A stretch of DNA of 64,000 bases from Nocardioides sp. Arc9.136. Lineage in GTDB: Bacteria; Actinomycetota; Actinomycetes; Propionibacteriales; Nocardioidaceae. The translations under genes and the position numbers were made by a program. Below, piece after piece: positions 1-8,851 of this stretch (position 1 is the stretch's first letter; each line of letters starts with the position of its first letter). The stretch spans positions 2,606,001-2,670,000 of the forward strand of contig NZ_CP113431.1 in assembly GCF_030506255.1 (NCBI RefSeq), in the 5' to 3' direction. The notes beneath the pieces were generated by a model that was given only the letters and a program-made list of their open reading frames with translations, had not been told where the DNA came from and did no database searches.

Positions 1-137
1 GCCAGGCGTGCCAGTCCGAGCGGCACACCCCCGTCGCCGCGACCTGGACGACCACGCCGTCGGCCGGGCAGGCCGGCTCGGCCACGTCCTCGACGGCCGG
101 CGTCGCGGCGTGCTCGCGGTAGACCACGGCTCTCATG
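1..137 (-). CDS. Zinc-dependent alcohol dehydrogenase, N-terminal fragment cut by the window edge
   Basis: This is the first 45 codons of a gene read leftward out of the window, from an ATG at 135-137. The translation begins [11 protein letters not shown] and reaches [10 protein letters not shown], which is the first catalytic-zinc ligand motif (Cys followed by SDWH) of the medium-chain dehydrogenase/reductase family. Such enzymes oxidise alcohols or reduce aldehydes with NAD(P). The Rossmann domain lies outside the window, so substrate class cannot be judged. The family call rests on the zinc-site motif and the typical N-terminal GroES-like fold start. Confidence 0.8.
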
Positions 138-184
138 GCGCGGAGCCTAGTGAGGGAGCGACCGGCGGCCGCGCCGGGCGCGGG

Positions 185-424
185 TCAGGCGCCGGTCGGG
201 GTGTGGCTGGCCTGCTCGGAGGTGCGCGGCCCGGTCTGCTCGGACTCCTCCTGCGTGCCCTCGGGGTCCTGGGTCCGCTCGTCGGACTCCTCGAGGATCG
301 CCTCGGCCTGCGCCTCCGGGTCGGCGCTGCCGGCGGCCTCCTCCTCGGGCAGGAGCTCGGCACGGCGGTCGATGCGCGCCTGGTCGGCGGCGTCGTGGTC
401 GTGGTGGCTCTGCTGCTCGCTCAT
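185..424 (-). CDS. Small acidic hydrophilic protein of unknown function
   Basis: A 79-residue protein starting MSEQQSHHDHDAADQAR. It is very rich in Glu, Asp, Gln, Ser and Thr, has almost no hydrophobic residues, no cysteine and no membrane segment, so it is probably disordered. A His-rich stretch (HHDHD) lies near the start. The frame extends upstream to 529, but that part overlaps the oppositely read helicase start and has coding-shadow composition, so the internal ATG is preferred. It is divergent from the helicase gene, with 77 bp between the two starts. I recognise no family; function unknown. Confidence 0.6.
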   Translation of the reverse strand: MSEQQSHHDHDAADQARIDRRAELLPEEEAAGSADPEAQAEAILEESDERTQDPEGTQEESEQTGPRTSEQASHTPTGA

Positions 425-501
425 GCTCCCGAACGTACCCGGGCAACGGTCCCCGCAAGCGCCGCCGGACCACTGTCGGTGCCCTGAGCGAGGATGGACG
501 C

Positions 502-3500
502 ATGCCCGAGGCACCCGATCCGCTGGCACGGTTCAGCGACGCGACCCGCACCTGGTTCGGTGCGGCGTTCGCCGCGCCCACGCCGGCGCAGGCGGGGGCC
601 TGGGAGGCGATCGGCGCGGGCCGCCACGCGCTGGTCGTGGCACCGACCGGGTCCGGCAAGACGCTCTCGGCGTTCCTCTGGTCGCTCGACCGGCTGCTCA
701 GCGGGCCGCGCCCGGACGACAAGCAGAAGCGGTGCCGCGTCCTCTACGTCTCCCCGCTCAAGGCGCTCGCCGTCGACGTCGAGCGCAACCTGCGCACGCC
801 GCTGATCGGCATCCGCCAGACCGCCGACCGGCTCGGGACGCAGGTCCCCGAGGTCACCGTGGGCGTCCGCTCGGGCGACACCCCGGCCGCCGACCGGCGC
901 AAGCTGGTCACGAACCCGCCCGACATCATGATCACGACGCCGGAGTCGCTGTTCCTGATGCTCACCTCCCAGGCCCGGGAGTCGCTGCGCGGGGTGGAGA
1001 CCGTCATCGTCGACGAGGTCCACGCGGTCGCGGGCACCAAGCGCGGCGCGCACCTCGCGCTCACCCTCGAGCGGCTCGACGCGCTCCTCGACCGGCCGGC
1101 GCAGCGCGTCGGGCTGTCCGCGACCGTCCGACCGCTCGAGGAGGTCGCCCGGTTCCTCGGCGGCTCCGCGCCCGTCGAGATCGTCTCGCCGCCGTCGGCC
1201 AAGGAGTGGGACCTCCGGGTCGTGGTCCCGGTCGAGGACATGACCGCTCCCGAGCAGTACGACGAGGACTCCGAGGACCCCGGCCGCGCGCAGTCGATCT
1301 GGCCGCACGTGGAGGAGCGGGTGGTCGACCTGATCGAGCAGCACCGCTCGACGATCGTCTTCGCCAACTCCCGCCGCCTCGCCGAGCGGTTGACCGCCCG
1401 GCTCAACGAGATCGCCACCGAGCGCGCCGCTCCACCGCCGGAGGCGCTCGAGCGGCAGACCGGGGGCGGACCGACCGGCCCGCCCGCCCAGGTGATGGCC
1501 CAGTCCGGCTCCTCCCGGCCGGTCTCGGCCGACGACCCGTACGCCACGGTCGTGGCCAAGGCCCACCACGGCTCGGTCTCCAAGGACCAGCGGGCGCTGA
1601 TCGAGGACGACCTCAAGCGCGGACGGATCCCCGCCGTGGTCGCGACGAGCAGCCTCGAGCTCGGCATCGACATGGGCGCGGTCGACCTCGTCGTGCAGAT
1701 CGAGTCGCCGCCCAGCGTGGCCAGCGCCCTGCAGCGGGTCGGCCGCGCCGGGCACCAGGTCGGCGAGGTCTCCCGCGGCGTGCTGTTCCCCAAGCACCGG
1801 GGCGACCTGGCCCAGACCGCGGTGGCCGTCGAGCGGATGCGCACCGGCGCGATCGAGTCGCTGCGCGTGCCGGCGAACCCCCTCGACGTCCTGGCCCAGC
1901 AGGTCGTCGCGGCGACCGCGATGGAGCCGTGGCAGGTCGACGAGCTCTTCGAGCTGGTCCGGCGCACCGCCCCGTTCGCGCAGCTGCCGCGCTCGGCGTA
2001 CGAGGCGGTGCTGGACCTGCTGTCGGGCCGCTACCCCTCCGACGAGTTCGCCGAGCTGCGCCCGCGCATCGTGTGGGACCGCGTCACCGGCACGCTCACC
2101 GGCCGTCCCGGCGCCCAGCGGCTGGCCGTGACCAGTGGCGGGACGATCCCGGACCGCGGTCTCTTCGGGGTCTTCCTCGTCGGCGGCGAGGGCCCCGGCA
2201 AGCGGGTCGGCGAGCTCGACGAGGAGATGGTCTACGAGTCGCGCGTCGGCGACATCTTCGCGCTCGGCGCGACGAGCTGGCGGATCGAGGACATCACCCA
2301 CGACCGGGTGCTGGTGACCCCGGCGCCGGGCATCCCGGGGCGCCTGCCGTTCTGGAAGGGCGACGCCCCCGGCCGTCCCGCCGAGCTCGGCGCCGCGATC
2401 GGAGCCTTCACCCGCGAGCTCGGCTCGCTCCCGCCGGCGAAGGCGGAGCAGGTGGCCCGCGACCGCGGCCTCGACGAGTACGCCGCCGGCAACCTGGTGA
2501 CCTACCTCCACGAGCAGCTCGAGGCGACCAACACGCTGCCGAGCGACCGGACCATGGTGGTCGAGCGCTTCCGCGACGAGCTCGGCGACTGGCGGCTGGT
2601 CCTGCACTCCCCCTTCGGCATCCCGGTGCACGCCCCGTGGGCGCTGGCGATCAACGCGCGGCTGCGCGAGCGGTACGGCGTGGACGGCCAGGCGGTCGCC
2701 TCCGACGACGGCATCGTCATCCGGATCCCCGACACCGACGCCGACCCTCCGGGTGGCGACGTCGTGGTCTTCGAGGCCGAGGAGATCGAGGACCTGGTCA
2801 CCACGGAGGTGGGCGGCTCCGCGCTGTTCGCCTCGCGCTTCCGCGAGTGCGCCGCGCGGGCGCTGCTGCTCCCCCGCCGGGACCCGGGCCGCCGTTCCCC
2901 GCTGTGGCAGCAGCGGCAGCGGTCCGCCGCCCTGCTCGAGGTCGCCTCGAAGTACCCCTCCTTCCCGATCGTCCTCGAGGCCGTGCGCGAGTGCCTCCAG
3001 GACGTCTACGACCTGCCGTCCCTGGTGGCGCTCATGCGCAGCGTCGACCGGCGCGAGGTGCAGGTGGTCGACGTCTCGACGCACGCGCCGTCGCCGTTCG
3101 CGCGAAGCCTGCTCTTCGGGTACGTCGCGCAGTTCATGTACGAGGGCGACTCCCCGATCGCCGAGCGGCGGGCGGCCGCCCTCTCCCTGGACCAGGGGCT
3201 GCTCGCGGAGCTGCTCGGTCGCGCGGAGCTGCGCGAGCTGCTCGACCCCGACGTGCTGGCCGAGGTGGAGGCCGAGCTCCAGCGCGTCCACCCCGACCGC
3301 CGCGCCCGCGACGCCGAGGGGGTGGCCGACCTGCTGCGCGGGCTCGGCCCGCTCAGCACGGCCGAGGTCGCCGAGCGCTGCGTCGACGGCGCCGACGTCA
3401 CCGCCTGGCTCGGTGCGCTCGCGGACTCCCGGCGGACCACCCAGGTGCGCATGGCCGGTGAGGAGCGCTGGTCCTCGATCGAGGACGTCGGTCGGCTGCG

Positions 3501-5130
3501 CGACGGCCTCGGCGTGGCGGTGCCGCCCGGGACCCCCTCGGCGTTCACCGAGCCGGTCGAGGACCCCCTCGCCGACCTCGTCTCCCGCTACGCCCGCACG
3601 CACGGCCCGTTCACGACCGAGCAGTGCGCCGACCGGCTCGGCCTCGGGCAGGCCGTCGTCCGGCACACCCTGCAGCGGCTGGCCGGCCAGGGCCGCGTCC
3701 TCGACGGTGAGTTCCGTCCCTCCGGGTCCGGGTCGGAGTGGTGCGACGCCGAGGTGCTGCGCCGGCTGCGCCGCCGCTCGCTCGCGCGGCTGCGCAAGGA
3801 GGTCGAGCCGGTCGAGCCGGCCGCCCTCGGCCGCTTCCTCACCGCGTGGCAGCACGTGGACACCGGGTCCGGCCGGGGCCCGCGCGGCGTCGACGGCGTC
3901 CTGACCGTCATCGAGCAGCTGGCCGGCTGCCCGGTGCCGGCCTCGGCGCTGGAGCCGCTGGTGCTCTCTGCCCGGGTCCGCGACTACGAGTCCTCCTACC
4001 TCGACGAGCTCACCGCGTCCGGGGAGGTGCTGTGGGCCGGCCACGGCGCACTCCCGGGCTCCGACGGATGGATCTCGCTGCACCTGGCCGACTCCGCCCA
4101 CCTGACCCTGCCCGAGCACGAGCCGTTCGAGCACTCCGAGCTGCACCAGGCGCTCCTCGACGCGCTCGCCCCCGGCGGCGCGTACTTCTTCCGCCAGCTC
4201 GCCGACACCGTCACCGCGTCGGTCGGCAGCACCCCGGACCCGGCGGTGTCGGCGGCGCTGTGGGACCTGGTCTGGGCCGGCCGGATCAGCAACGACACGC
4301 TGACCCCGGTGCGCGCGCTGGTGCGCGGCGGGTCGGCCAGCCACCGGACCAAGCGCTCGGCGCCCCGCGTGCGGATGTCCCAGACCACCCGCGGCCGGAT
4401 GCCGGCCCGGACCGGCCCCCCGGAGACCGCCGGTCGCTGGGCGGTCCTCCCCGAGATCGACGACGACCCCACCCGGCGTGCGCACGCCACCGCCGAGCGG
4501 CTCCTGGACCGGCACGGCGTGGTCATCCGCGGAGCGGTCGTGAGCGAGCGGATCCCGGGCGGCTTCGCGGCGGCGTACAAGGTGCTGTCGGTCTTCGAGG
4601 ACTCCGGCCGCTGCCGGCGCGGCTACTTCGTCGACGGCCTGGGCGCCGCACAGTTCGGCACCTCGGGGGCGATCGACCGCCTCCGGACCTTCTCCGAGCT
4701 CCCGCCCGACGCCAAGCCGGTGGCGGTCGCACTGGCCGCGACGGACCCGGCGAACCCGTACGGCGCCGCGCTGCCCTGGCCCGAGCGCGTGGTCGACAGC
4801 GACGCCGCCGACGGGAGGACCGCCGCCGGCCACCGGCCGGGCCGCAAGGCCGGCGCGATGGTGGTGCTCGTCGACGGCGTGCTGACGATGTACGTCGAGC
4901 GGGGCGGCCGCACGCTGCTGACCTGGACCGACGAGGAGGACCGGCTCACGCCGGCCGCGCAGGCGCTTGCCGAGGCCGCGCGGCGGGGCTCGCTCGGCCG
5001 GCTGACCGTCGAGCGCGCCGACGGCGAGCAGCTGCTCGGCTCGGGCTCCACGCCGCTGCGCGAGGCGCTGACCGCGGCCGGGTTCGTCTCGACGCCCAAG
5101 GGGCTACGGCTACGGGGCGCCGGTGCCTGA
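502..5130 (+). CDS. lhr: Lhr-type ATP-dependent superfamily 2 DNA helicase
   Basis: A 1542-residue protein, the full size of the long actinobacterial Lhr proteins. The N-terminal third carries SF2 helicase motifs: Walker A PTGSGKT at about residues 48-54, the Walker B box DEVH at 171-174, motif III SAT near 206-208, and motif VI QRVGRAGHQ near 407-415. The rest matches the Lhr winged-helix core followed by the long C-terminal extension. Family members translocate 3' to 5' on single-stranded DNA and unwind RNA:DNA hybrids, and in mycobacteria lhr is induced by DNA damage. The gene overlaps the downstream nei2 by 8 bp, which argues for co-translation and a shared repair role. Confidence 0.95.
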   Translation: MPEAPDPLARFSDATRTWFGAAFAAPTPAQAGAWEAIGAGRHALVVAPTGSGKTLSAFLWSLDRLLSGPRPDDKQKRCRVLYVSPLKALAVDVERNLRTPLIGIRQTADRLGTQVPEVTVGVRSGDTPAADRRKLVTNPPDIMITTPESLFLMLTSQARESLRGVETVIVDEVHAVAGTKRGAHLALTLERLDALLDRPAQRVGLSATVRPLEEVARFLGGSAPVEIVSPPSAKEWDLRVVVPVEDMTAPEQYDEDSEDPGRAQSIWPHVEERVVDLIEQHRSTIVFANSRRLAERLTARLNEIATERAAPPPEALERQTGGGPTGPPAQVMAQSGSSRPVSADDPYATVVAKAHHGSVSKDQRALIEDDLKRGRIPAVVATSSLELGIDMGAVDLVVQIESPPSVASALQRVGRAGHQVGEVSRGVLFPKHRGDLAQTAVAVERMRTGAIESLRVPANPLDVLAQQVVAATAMEPWQVDELFELVRRTAPFAQLPRSAYEAVLDLLSGRYPSDEFAELRPRIVWDRVTGTLTGRPGAQRLAVTSGGTIPDRGLFGVFLVGGEGPGKRVGELDEEMVYESRVGDIFALGATSWRIEDITHDRVLVTPAPGIPGRLPFWKGDAPGRPAELGAAIGAFTRELGSLPPAKAEQVARDRGLDEYAAGNLVTYLHEQLEATNTLPSDRTMVVERFRDELGDWRLVLHSPFGIPVHAPWALAINARLRERYGVDGQAVASDDGIVIRIPDTDADPPGGDVVVFEAEEIEDLVTTEVGGSALFASRFRECAARALLLPRRDPGRRSPLWQQRQRSAALLEVASKYPSFPIVLEAVRECLQDVYDLPSLVALMRSVDRREVQVVDVSTHAPSPFARSLLFGYVAQFMYEGDSPIAERRAAALSLDQGLLAELLGRAELRELLDPDVLAEVEAELQRVHPDRRARDAEGVADLLRGLGPLSTAEVAERCVDGADVTAWLGALADSRRTTQVRMAGEERWSSIEDVGRLRDGLGVAVPPGTPSAFTEPVEDPLADLVSRYARTHGPFTTEQCADRLGLGQAVVRHTLQRLAGQGRVLDGEFRPSGSGSEWCDAEVLRRLRRRSLARLRKEVEPVEPAALGRFLTAWQHVDTGSGRGPRGVDGVLTVIEQLAGCPVPASALEPLVLSARVRDYESSYLDELTASGEVLWAGHGALPGSDGWISLHLADSAHLTLPEHEPFEHSELHQALLDALAPGGAYFFRQLADTVTASVGSTPDPAVSAALWDLVWAGRISNDTLTPVRALVRGGSASHRTKRSAPRVRMSQTTRGRMPARTGPPETAGRWAVLPEIDDDPTRRAHATAERLLDRHGVVIRGAVVSERIPGGFAAAYKVLSVFEDSGRCRRGYFVDGLGAAQFGTSGAIDRLRTFSELPPDAKPVAVALAATDPANPYGAALPWPERVVDSDAADGRTAAGHRPGRKAGAMVVLVDGVLTMYVERGGRTLLTWTDEEDRLTPAAQALAEAARRGSLGRLTVERADGEQLLGSGSTPLREALTAAGFVSTPKGLRLRGAGA

Positions 5131-5920
5131 GGGCGACACCGTCTACCGCGCCGCCCGGCTGCTGGACCGCAGCCTGTCGGGCCACCGGCTGCTCCGGACC
5201 GACTTCCGGGTGCCGCAGCACGCGACGGTCGACCTCGCCGGGTCGACGGTCGTGCGCACCGTCTCGCGGGGCAAGCACCTGCTCACCCGGATCGACGGCG
5301 ACCAGGGCAGCTGGACGCTGCACACCCACCTGAAGATGGAGGGTGCCTGGCGGGTCCACAAGCCGGGCGAGGGGTGGAAGCGGCCGGCCCACCAGGCCCG
5401 CGTCGTGCTGACGACCGACGACCGGGTGGCGGTGGGCTTCTCGCTCGGCATCGTCGAGCTCGTGCCCACCGCCGAGGAGGACTCCGTGGTCGGGCACGTG
5501 GGGCCCGACCTGCTCGGCCCGGACTGGGACGAGGAGGAGGCGCTGCGGCGGCTGCGGGCCGAGCCGGAGCGCCCGCTCGGCGAGGCGCTGCTCGACCAGC
5601 GCAACCTGGCCGGCATCGGCAACATGTACATGGCCGAGCTGTGCTTCGTCTCGGGCGTGCACCCGCGTGACCCGGTCGGCTCGGTGGCCAACCTCCCGCG
5701 ACTGGTGCGCCGCGGGAAGCAGATGCTCGAGCTCAACAAGGAGCGAGCGGTCCAGTCCACCACCGGCGACCTGCGCGAGCGGATGTGGGTCTACCGGCGC
5801 GACAGGTCACCGTGCCGGCGGTGCCGCACGCCCATCGCGGTGGCGATGACCGGGCCCGCCGGGCGCGAGCGCGCGGCGTACTGGTGCCCGAGCTGCCAGC
5901 CGGAGCGGTCGCAGGACTGA
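5123..5920 (+). CDS. nei2: Nei2-family DNA glycosylase/AP lyase (Fpg/Nei family)
   Basis: A 265-residue protein that starts MPEGDTVYRAAR; removal of Met exposes the catalytic N-terminal proline, and Glu3 and a conserved Lys in SRGKHLL (about residue 51) follow. The H2TH segment lies around LDQRNLAGIGNMYMAE. The C-terminal zinc finger is complete, with a CRRC pair and a CPSC pair. Such enzymes excise oxidised pyrimidines and cut the abasic site. The GTG start overlaps the end of lhr by 8 bp; the same lhr-nei2 pairing occurs in mycobacteria. Specificity is inferred from similarity to mycobacterial Nei2 and not from a test. Confidence 0.93.
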   Translation: MPEGDTVYRAARLLDRSLSGHRLLRTDFRVPQHATVDLAGSTVVRTVSRGKHLLTRIDGDQGSWTLHTHLKMEGAWRVHKPGEGWKRPAHQARVVLTTDDRVAVGFSLGIVELVPTAEEDSVVGHVGPDLLGPDWDEEEALRRLRAEPERPLGEALLDQRNLAGIGNMYMAELCFVSGVHPRDPVGSVANLPRLVRRGKQMLELNKERAVQSTTGDLRERMWVYRRDRSPCRRCRTPIAVAMTGPAGRERAAYWCPSCQPERSQD

Positions 5921-5942
5921 GCCGCGGTCGAGCCGGGGACCG

Positions 5943-6260
5943 TCAGGCGGCGGAGGCGACGACCTCGCCGGCGCTGCGGTGGGCGGCGACCTTGCTGGCG
6001 GTGATCGGGATGGGGGCCAGCGCGGCCTCCTCGACGGCGACCGCGTGCGAGACGTCGCGCAGGACGTCGCTCAGCGGCACGTCGAGCGCCCCGCAGAGCG
6101 AGGCGAGCAGCTCGGAGGAGGCTTCCTTCTGGCCGCGCTCGATCTCAGAGATGTACCCGAGGCTCACCCGGGCCTCGGCCGACACCTGCCGCAGGGTCAT
6201 CCCGCGCTGCATCCTGTGCTCGCGGAGCACGTCGCCGAGCAGCCGACGAAACAGCACCAT
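5943..6260 (-). CDS. clgR: ClgR-like XRE-family transcriptional activator
   Basis: A 105-residue protein starting [16 protein letters not shown]. Residues about 10-65 form a Cro/C1-type helix-turn-helix, including [24 protein letters not shown]. Size, sequence and position next to cinA match ClgR, the activator of clp protease genes in actinobacteria. ClgR is itself a Clp substrate in several species; the Ala-rich C-terminus (VVASAA) is compatible with that degron logic, though this is inference. It lies 32 bp downstream of cinA on the same strand, so the two probably share a transcript. It converges with nei2 across 22 bp. Confidence 0.88.
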   Translation of the reverse strand: MVLFRRLLGDVLREHRMQRGMTLRQVSAEARVSLGYISEIERGQKEASSELLASLCGALDVPLSDVLRDVSHAVAVEEAALAPIPITASKVAAHRSAGEVVASAA

Positions 6261-6292
6261 GCGGGTTCCCCTTCCTGGTCGGTTGGTCAACG

Positions 6293-6802
6293 CTACCCGA
6301 TCGCGGTTTCTTCCGTGCCCAGCATGTCCTCGAGCGCCGACAGTGCCTGCTGCACCGTCAGGTCCTGGATCGTGACGCGGTCGCCGCCGAGCTCGAGCTC
6401 GACGGCCTCGAGCAGCCCGGGGCCGGAGAGGCCGACGAAGACGGTGCCCGCCGGCTTGCCCTCCTGCTCGCCCGGTCCGGCGACGCCGGTGGTCGACACG
6501 CCGTACGTCGCGCCGGTCAGCTTGCGGACGCCGACCGCCATCGCGCGGGCGCACTCGGCCGAGACGACGCCGTGCTCCTCGATGACCTCGTCGGACACCT
6601 CGAGCAGGCTGTGCTTGAGCTCGGTGGCGTAGGTGACCACGCCGCCGAGGAACGTCTCGGACGCGCCCGGCGTCTCGGTGAGCTTCACCGCCAGCCGGCC
6701 ACCGGTCAGCGACTCGGCCGAGGAGATCGTGTGCCCACTGGCACGCAGCAGCAGGTGGACGCGGGCGGCGACGTCGATCACGCAGCGATCGTAGGCGGCC
6801 AC
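6293..6802 (-). CDS. cinA: CinA C-terminal-domain protein, nicotinamide-nucleotide amidohydrolase (PncC)
   Basis: A 169-residue stand-alone CinA C-terminal domain. Visible motifs are [11 protein letters not shown] near residues 27-37, [10 protein letters not shown] and the glycine-rich [19 protein letters not shown]. The family deamidates nicotinamide mononucleotide to nicotinate mononucleotide in the pyridine nucleotide salvage cycle. The N-terminal molybdopterin-binding-like domain of full CinA is absent, as is normal in many actinobacteria. The start is uncertain: GTG at 6802 has a weak GGGA upstream, while GTG at 6781 would give the more usual N-terminus VIDVAARVH. It precedes clgR in the same direction. 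Confidence 0.9.
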   Translation of the reverse strand: MAAYDRCVIDVAARVHLLLRASGHTISSAESLTGGRLAVKLTETPGASETFLGGVVTYATELKHSLLEVSDEVIEEHGVVSAECARAMAVGVRKLTGATYGVSTTGVAGPGEQEGKPAGTVFVGLSGPGLLEAVELELGGDRVTIQDLTVQQALSALEDMLGTEETAIG

Positions 6803-6858
6803 CGGTGGTCCCGTGCGCCGGGGCCTCCCCGGTGGGTCGGCACCCGTAGCCTCGCCGC

Positions 6859-8652
6859 ATGCCGCTGCCGATCGAGGACTACGCGCTCATCGGGGACCGC
6901 CGCACCGCCGCGCTCGTCGGCACCGACGGCTCCGTCGACTGGCTGTGCCTGCCCCGCTTCGACTCCCCCGCCTGTCTCGCGGCGCTCCTCGGCACCCACG
7001 AGCACGGCCACTGGCAGCTCGTCCCGGAGGGCGTCTACAGCACCGAGCGCCGCTACGTCGGTGCCTCGGCGGTGCTGGAGACGACGTTCACGACGGCCGA
7101 CGGCGTGGTGAGGCTGACCGACCTGATGCCCCGCGGCGACGGCCAGGCCGACGTCGTACGACGCGTGACCGGCGTGCGCGGCACCGTCCGGATGCGTCAC
7201 GAGTGGCGGATCCGGCTCGACTACGGCGCCGTCCACCCGTGGGTCCGCCGGCAGCACATCCACGGCACGGAGGCGATCGTGGCCATCGCAGGCCCCGACC
7301 AGCTCGTCCTGCGGGGTCCCCGTCTCCCCCGCGCCAGCGACCACAGCCACAACGACGCCTTCGACGTCTCGGCGGGCGAGGAGCTGACGTTCTCGATGAC
7401 CTGGCTCCCCTCGCACGTCGACGTGGAGGAGCTCGAGGAGGTCGAGGACCGGGTCGCGCGCAGCATCGCGGAGGACGAGGAGTGGGCTCGCGCGTGCCGG
7501 TCCGACCTCCCGCACGCCGCCCTGGTGCAGCGCTCGCTGCTGACCCTGCGCCTGATGACCCACGAGGTCACCGGCGGCATCGTCGCCGCGCCCACGACCT
7601 CGCTGCCCGAGGAGATCGGCGGCGAGCGCAACTGGGACTACCGGTTCTGCTGGCTGCGCGACGCGGCCCTCACGATCACCTCCCTCATCGACGCCGGCTA
7701 CACCGAGGAGGCGATGCTCTGGCGGGCGTGGCTGCTGCGCTCGGTCGCGGGCGACCCCGAGGACCTGCAGATCATGTACGCCGTCGACGGCGCCCGCCGG
7801 CTGACCGAGCACGAGCTGCCGCACCTGCCGGGGTACGCCGGCTCGCTGCCGGTGCGGATCGGCAACGGCGCCGCCGTCCAGCAGCAGCACGACGTGCTCG
7901 GCGAGGTGATGGACGCGCTGGAGCGGGTCCGGACCGCTCGCGGGAGGGCCGACGACGACGCCTGGGCGCTGCAGCGGGCGCTGGTCGACGACCTCGGCAA
8001 GCACTGGCGGGAGCCCGACCACGGCATCTGGGAGATCCGCGGCGAGCCGCGCCACTTCACCCACTCCCGGGCCATGGTGTGGGTCGCCTTCGACCGCGCC
8101 GTCAAGGCGGTCGAGCTCCACGGCCTCGACGGGCCGGTCGAGGAGTGGCGGCGCATCCGTGACGAGGTGCGCGAGGAGGTCCTGACCCGCGGGTGGAACG
8201 AGGCGAAGGGCACCTTCACCCAGCACTACGACACCGACGCGGTCGACGCCTCCCTCCTCGTCCTGCCGCTCGTCGGGTTCCTGCCCGGCGACGACCCCCG
8301 CATCCTCGGGACGATCGCGGCGGTCGAGCGGGAGCTGATGCGCGACGGGCTGCTGCTGCGCTACCGCACCGAGACCGGCGTCGACGGCCTCGCCGGGGAC
8401 GAGCACCCCTTCCTCGCCTGCTCGTTCTGGCTGGTCTCGGCTCTCGCGCTGGCCGGTCGGACCGACGACGCCCGCGCCCTCTTCGACCGCCTCGCTGCGC
8501 TGGCCAACGACGTCGGCCTGCTCGCCGAGGAGTACGACCCCGTCGCCTGCCGGATGACGGGCAACTTCCCCCAGGCGTTCAGCCACCTGACCCTGGTGCA
8601 GGCCGCGCTCGTCCTCGCCGACGTCGCCGATGTCGCCGACGTCGCCGGCTGA
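6859..8652 (+). CDS. Glycoside hydrolase family 15 enzyme (glucoamylase or trehalase type), cytoplasmic
   Basis: A 597-residue protein beginning [25 protein letters not shown], the N-terminal super-sandwich of bacterial GH15 enzymes. The (alpha/alpha)6 catalytic domain carries [16 protein letters not shown] and, further on, [22 protein letters not shown], both typical of the family. No signal peptide is present, so it acts inside the cell on maltodextrin or trehalose; mycobacterial homologues of this length are trehalases, so trehalase is a real alternative to glucoamylase. The C-terminus ends in three in-frame 9-bp repeats encoding ADV units. It stands alone, divergent from cinA, and ends before two long palindromes. 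Confidence 0.88.
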   Translation: MPLPIEDYALIGDRRTAALVGTDGSVDWLCLPRFDSPACLAALLGTHEHGHWQLVPEGVYSTERRYVGASAVLETTFTTADGVVRLTDLMPRGDGQADVVRRVTGVRGTVRMRHEWRIRLDYGAVHPWVRRQHIHGTEAIVAIAGPDQLVLRGPRLPRASDHSHNDAFDVSAGEELTFSMTWLPSHVDVEELEEVEDRVARSIAEDEEWARACRSDLPHAALVQRSLLTLRLMTHEVTGGIVAAPTTSLPEEIGGERNWDYRFCWLRDAALTITSLIDAGYTEEAMLWRAWLLRSVAGDPEDLQIMYAVDGARRLTEHELPHLPGYAGSLPVRIGNGAAVQQQHDVLGEVMDALERVRTARGRADDDAWALQRALVDDLGKHWREPDHGIWEIRGEPRHFTHSRAMVWVAFDRAVKAVELHGLDGPVEEWRRIRDEVREEVLTRGWNEAKGTFTQHYDTDAVDASLLVLPLVGFLPGDDPRILGTIAAVERELMRDGLLLRYRTETGVDGLAGDEHPFLACSFWLVSALALAGRTDDARALFDRLAALANDVGLLAEEYDPVACRMTGNFPQAFSHLTLVQAALVLADVADVADVAG

Positions 8653-8681
8653 CCGGCCGCTGACCCGGGTTCGCTCCTGGA

Positions 8682-8715
8682 CCACCGTGATCGTTCAATT
8701 GAACGATCACGGTGG
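8682..8715. repeat. Perfect 34-bp palindrome, copy 1 of a twin pair
   Basis: Two 17-nt arms are exact reverse complements with no spacer. The inner 20 bp is GATCGTTCAATTGAACGATC, flanked by CCACCGT on the left and its complement on the right. The A/T-rich centre contrasts sharply with the surrounding GC-rich DNA. It lies 29 bp after the GH15 stop, between convergent genes. It could be a bidirectional terminator, a dimeric repressor site or a dispersed extragenic palindrome. No poly-T run follows. Confidence 0.9.
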
Positions 8716-8744
8716 CGTGGAAGCGCTTGCACGGCTGCTGCGGG

Positions 8745-8776
8745 CACCCGGATCGTTCAATTGAACGATCCGGGTG
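8745..8776. repeat. Perfect 32-bp palindrome, copy 2 of a twin pair
   Basis: Two 16-nt arms are exact reverse complements. The inner 20 bp, GATCGTTCAATTGAACGATC, is identical to copy 1, but the outer arms differ (CACCCG here against CCACCGT), and each outer change is matched by its partner arm. This compensated change shows the pairing itself is kept. The two copies are 29 bp apart, so the pair sits within 95 bp. Confidence 0.9.
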
Positions 8777-8800
8777 GCCGCAGCGCCCGCAGGACGCGCA

Positions 8801-8834
8801 GACGGGGGCCGGCCCGCGTGGGCCGACCCCCGTC
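8801..8834 (-). terminator. Stem-loop terminator after the secreted nuclease gene
   Basis: A GACGGGGGCCGGCCC arm pairs with GGGCCGACCCCCGTC with one mismatch around a 4-nt loop, 17 bp beyond the stop codon of the nuclease gene on the minus strand. No U-tract is seen, which is common for GC-rich actinobacterial terminators. Confidence 0.65.
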
Positions 8835-8851
8835 GTGGTCGTGCTGGCGGG

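Noticed and set aside
421..4833. A 1470-codon open frame on the minus strand under lhr
   Set aside because: Composition is Arg/Gly/Pro/Asp-rich shadow of a GC-rich gene; the plus strand has clear helicase motifs throughout.
8615..8650. Nine-base in-frame repeats at the end of the GH15 gene as a functional element
   Set aside because: Only three units encoding ADV; most likely simple slippage at a tolerant C-terminus.
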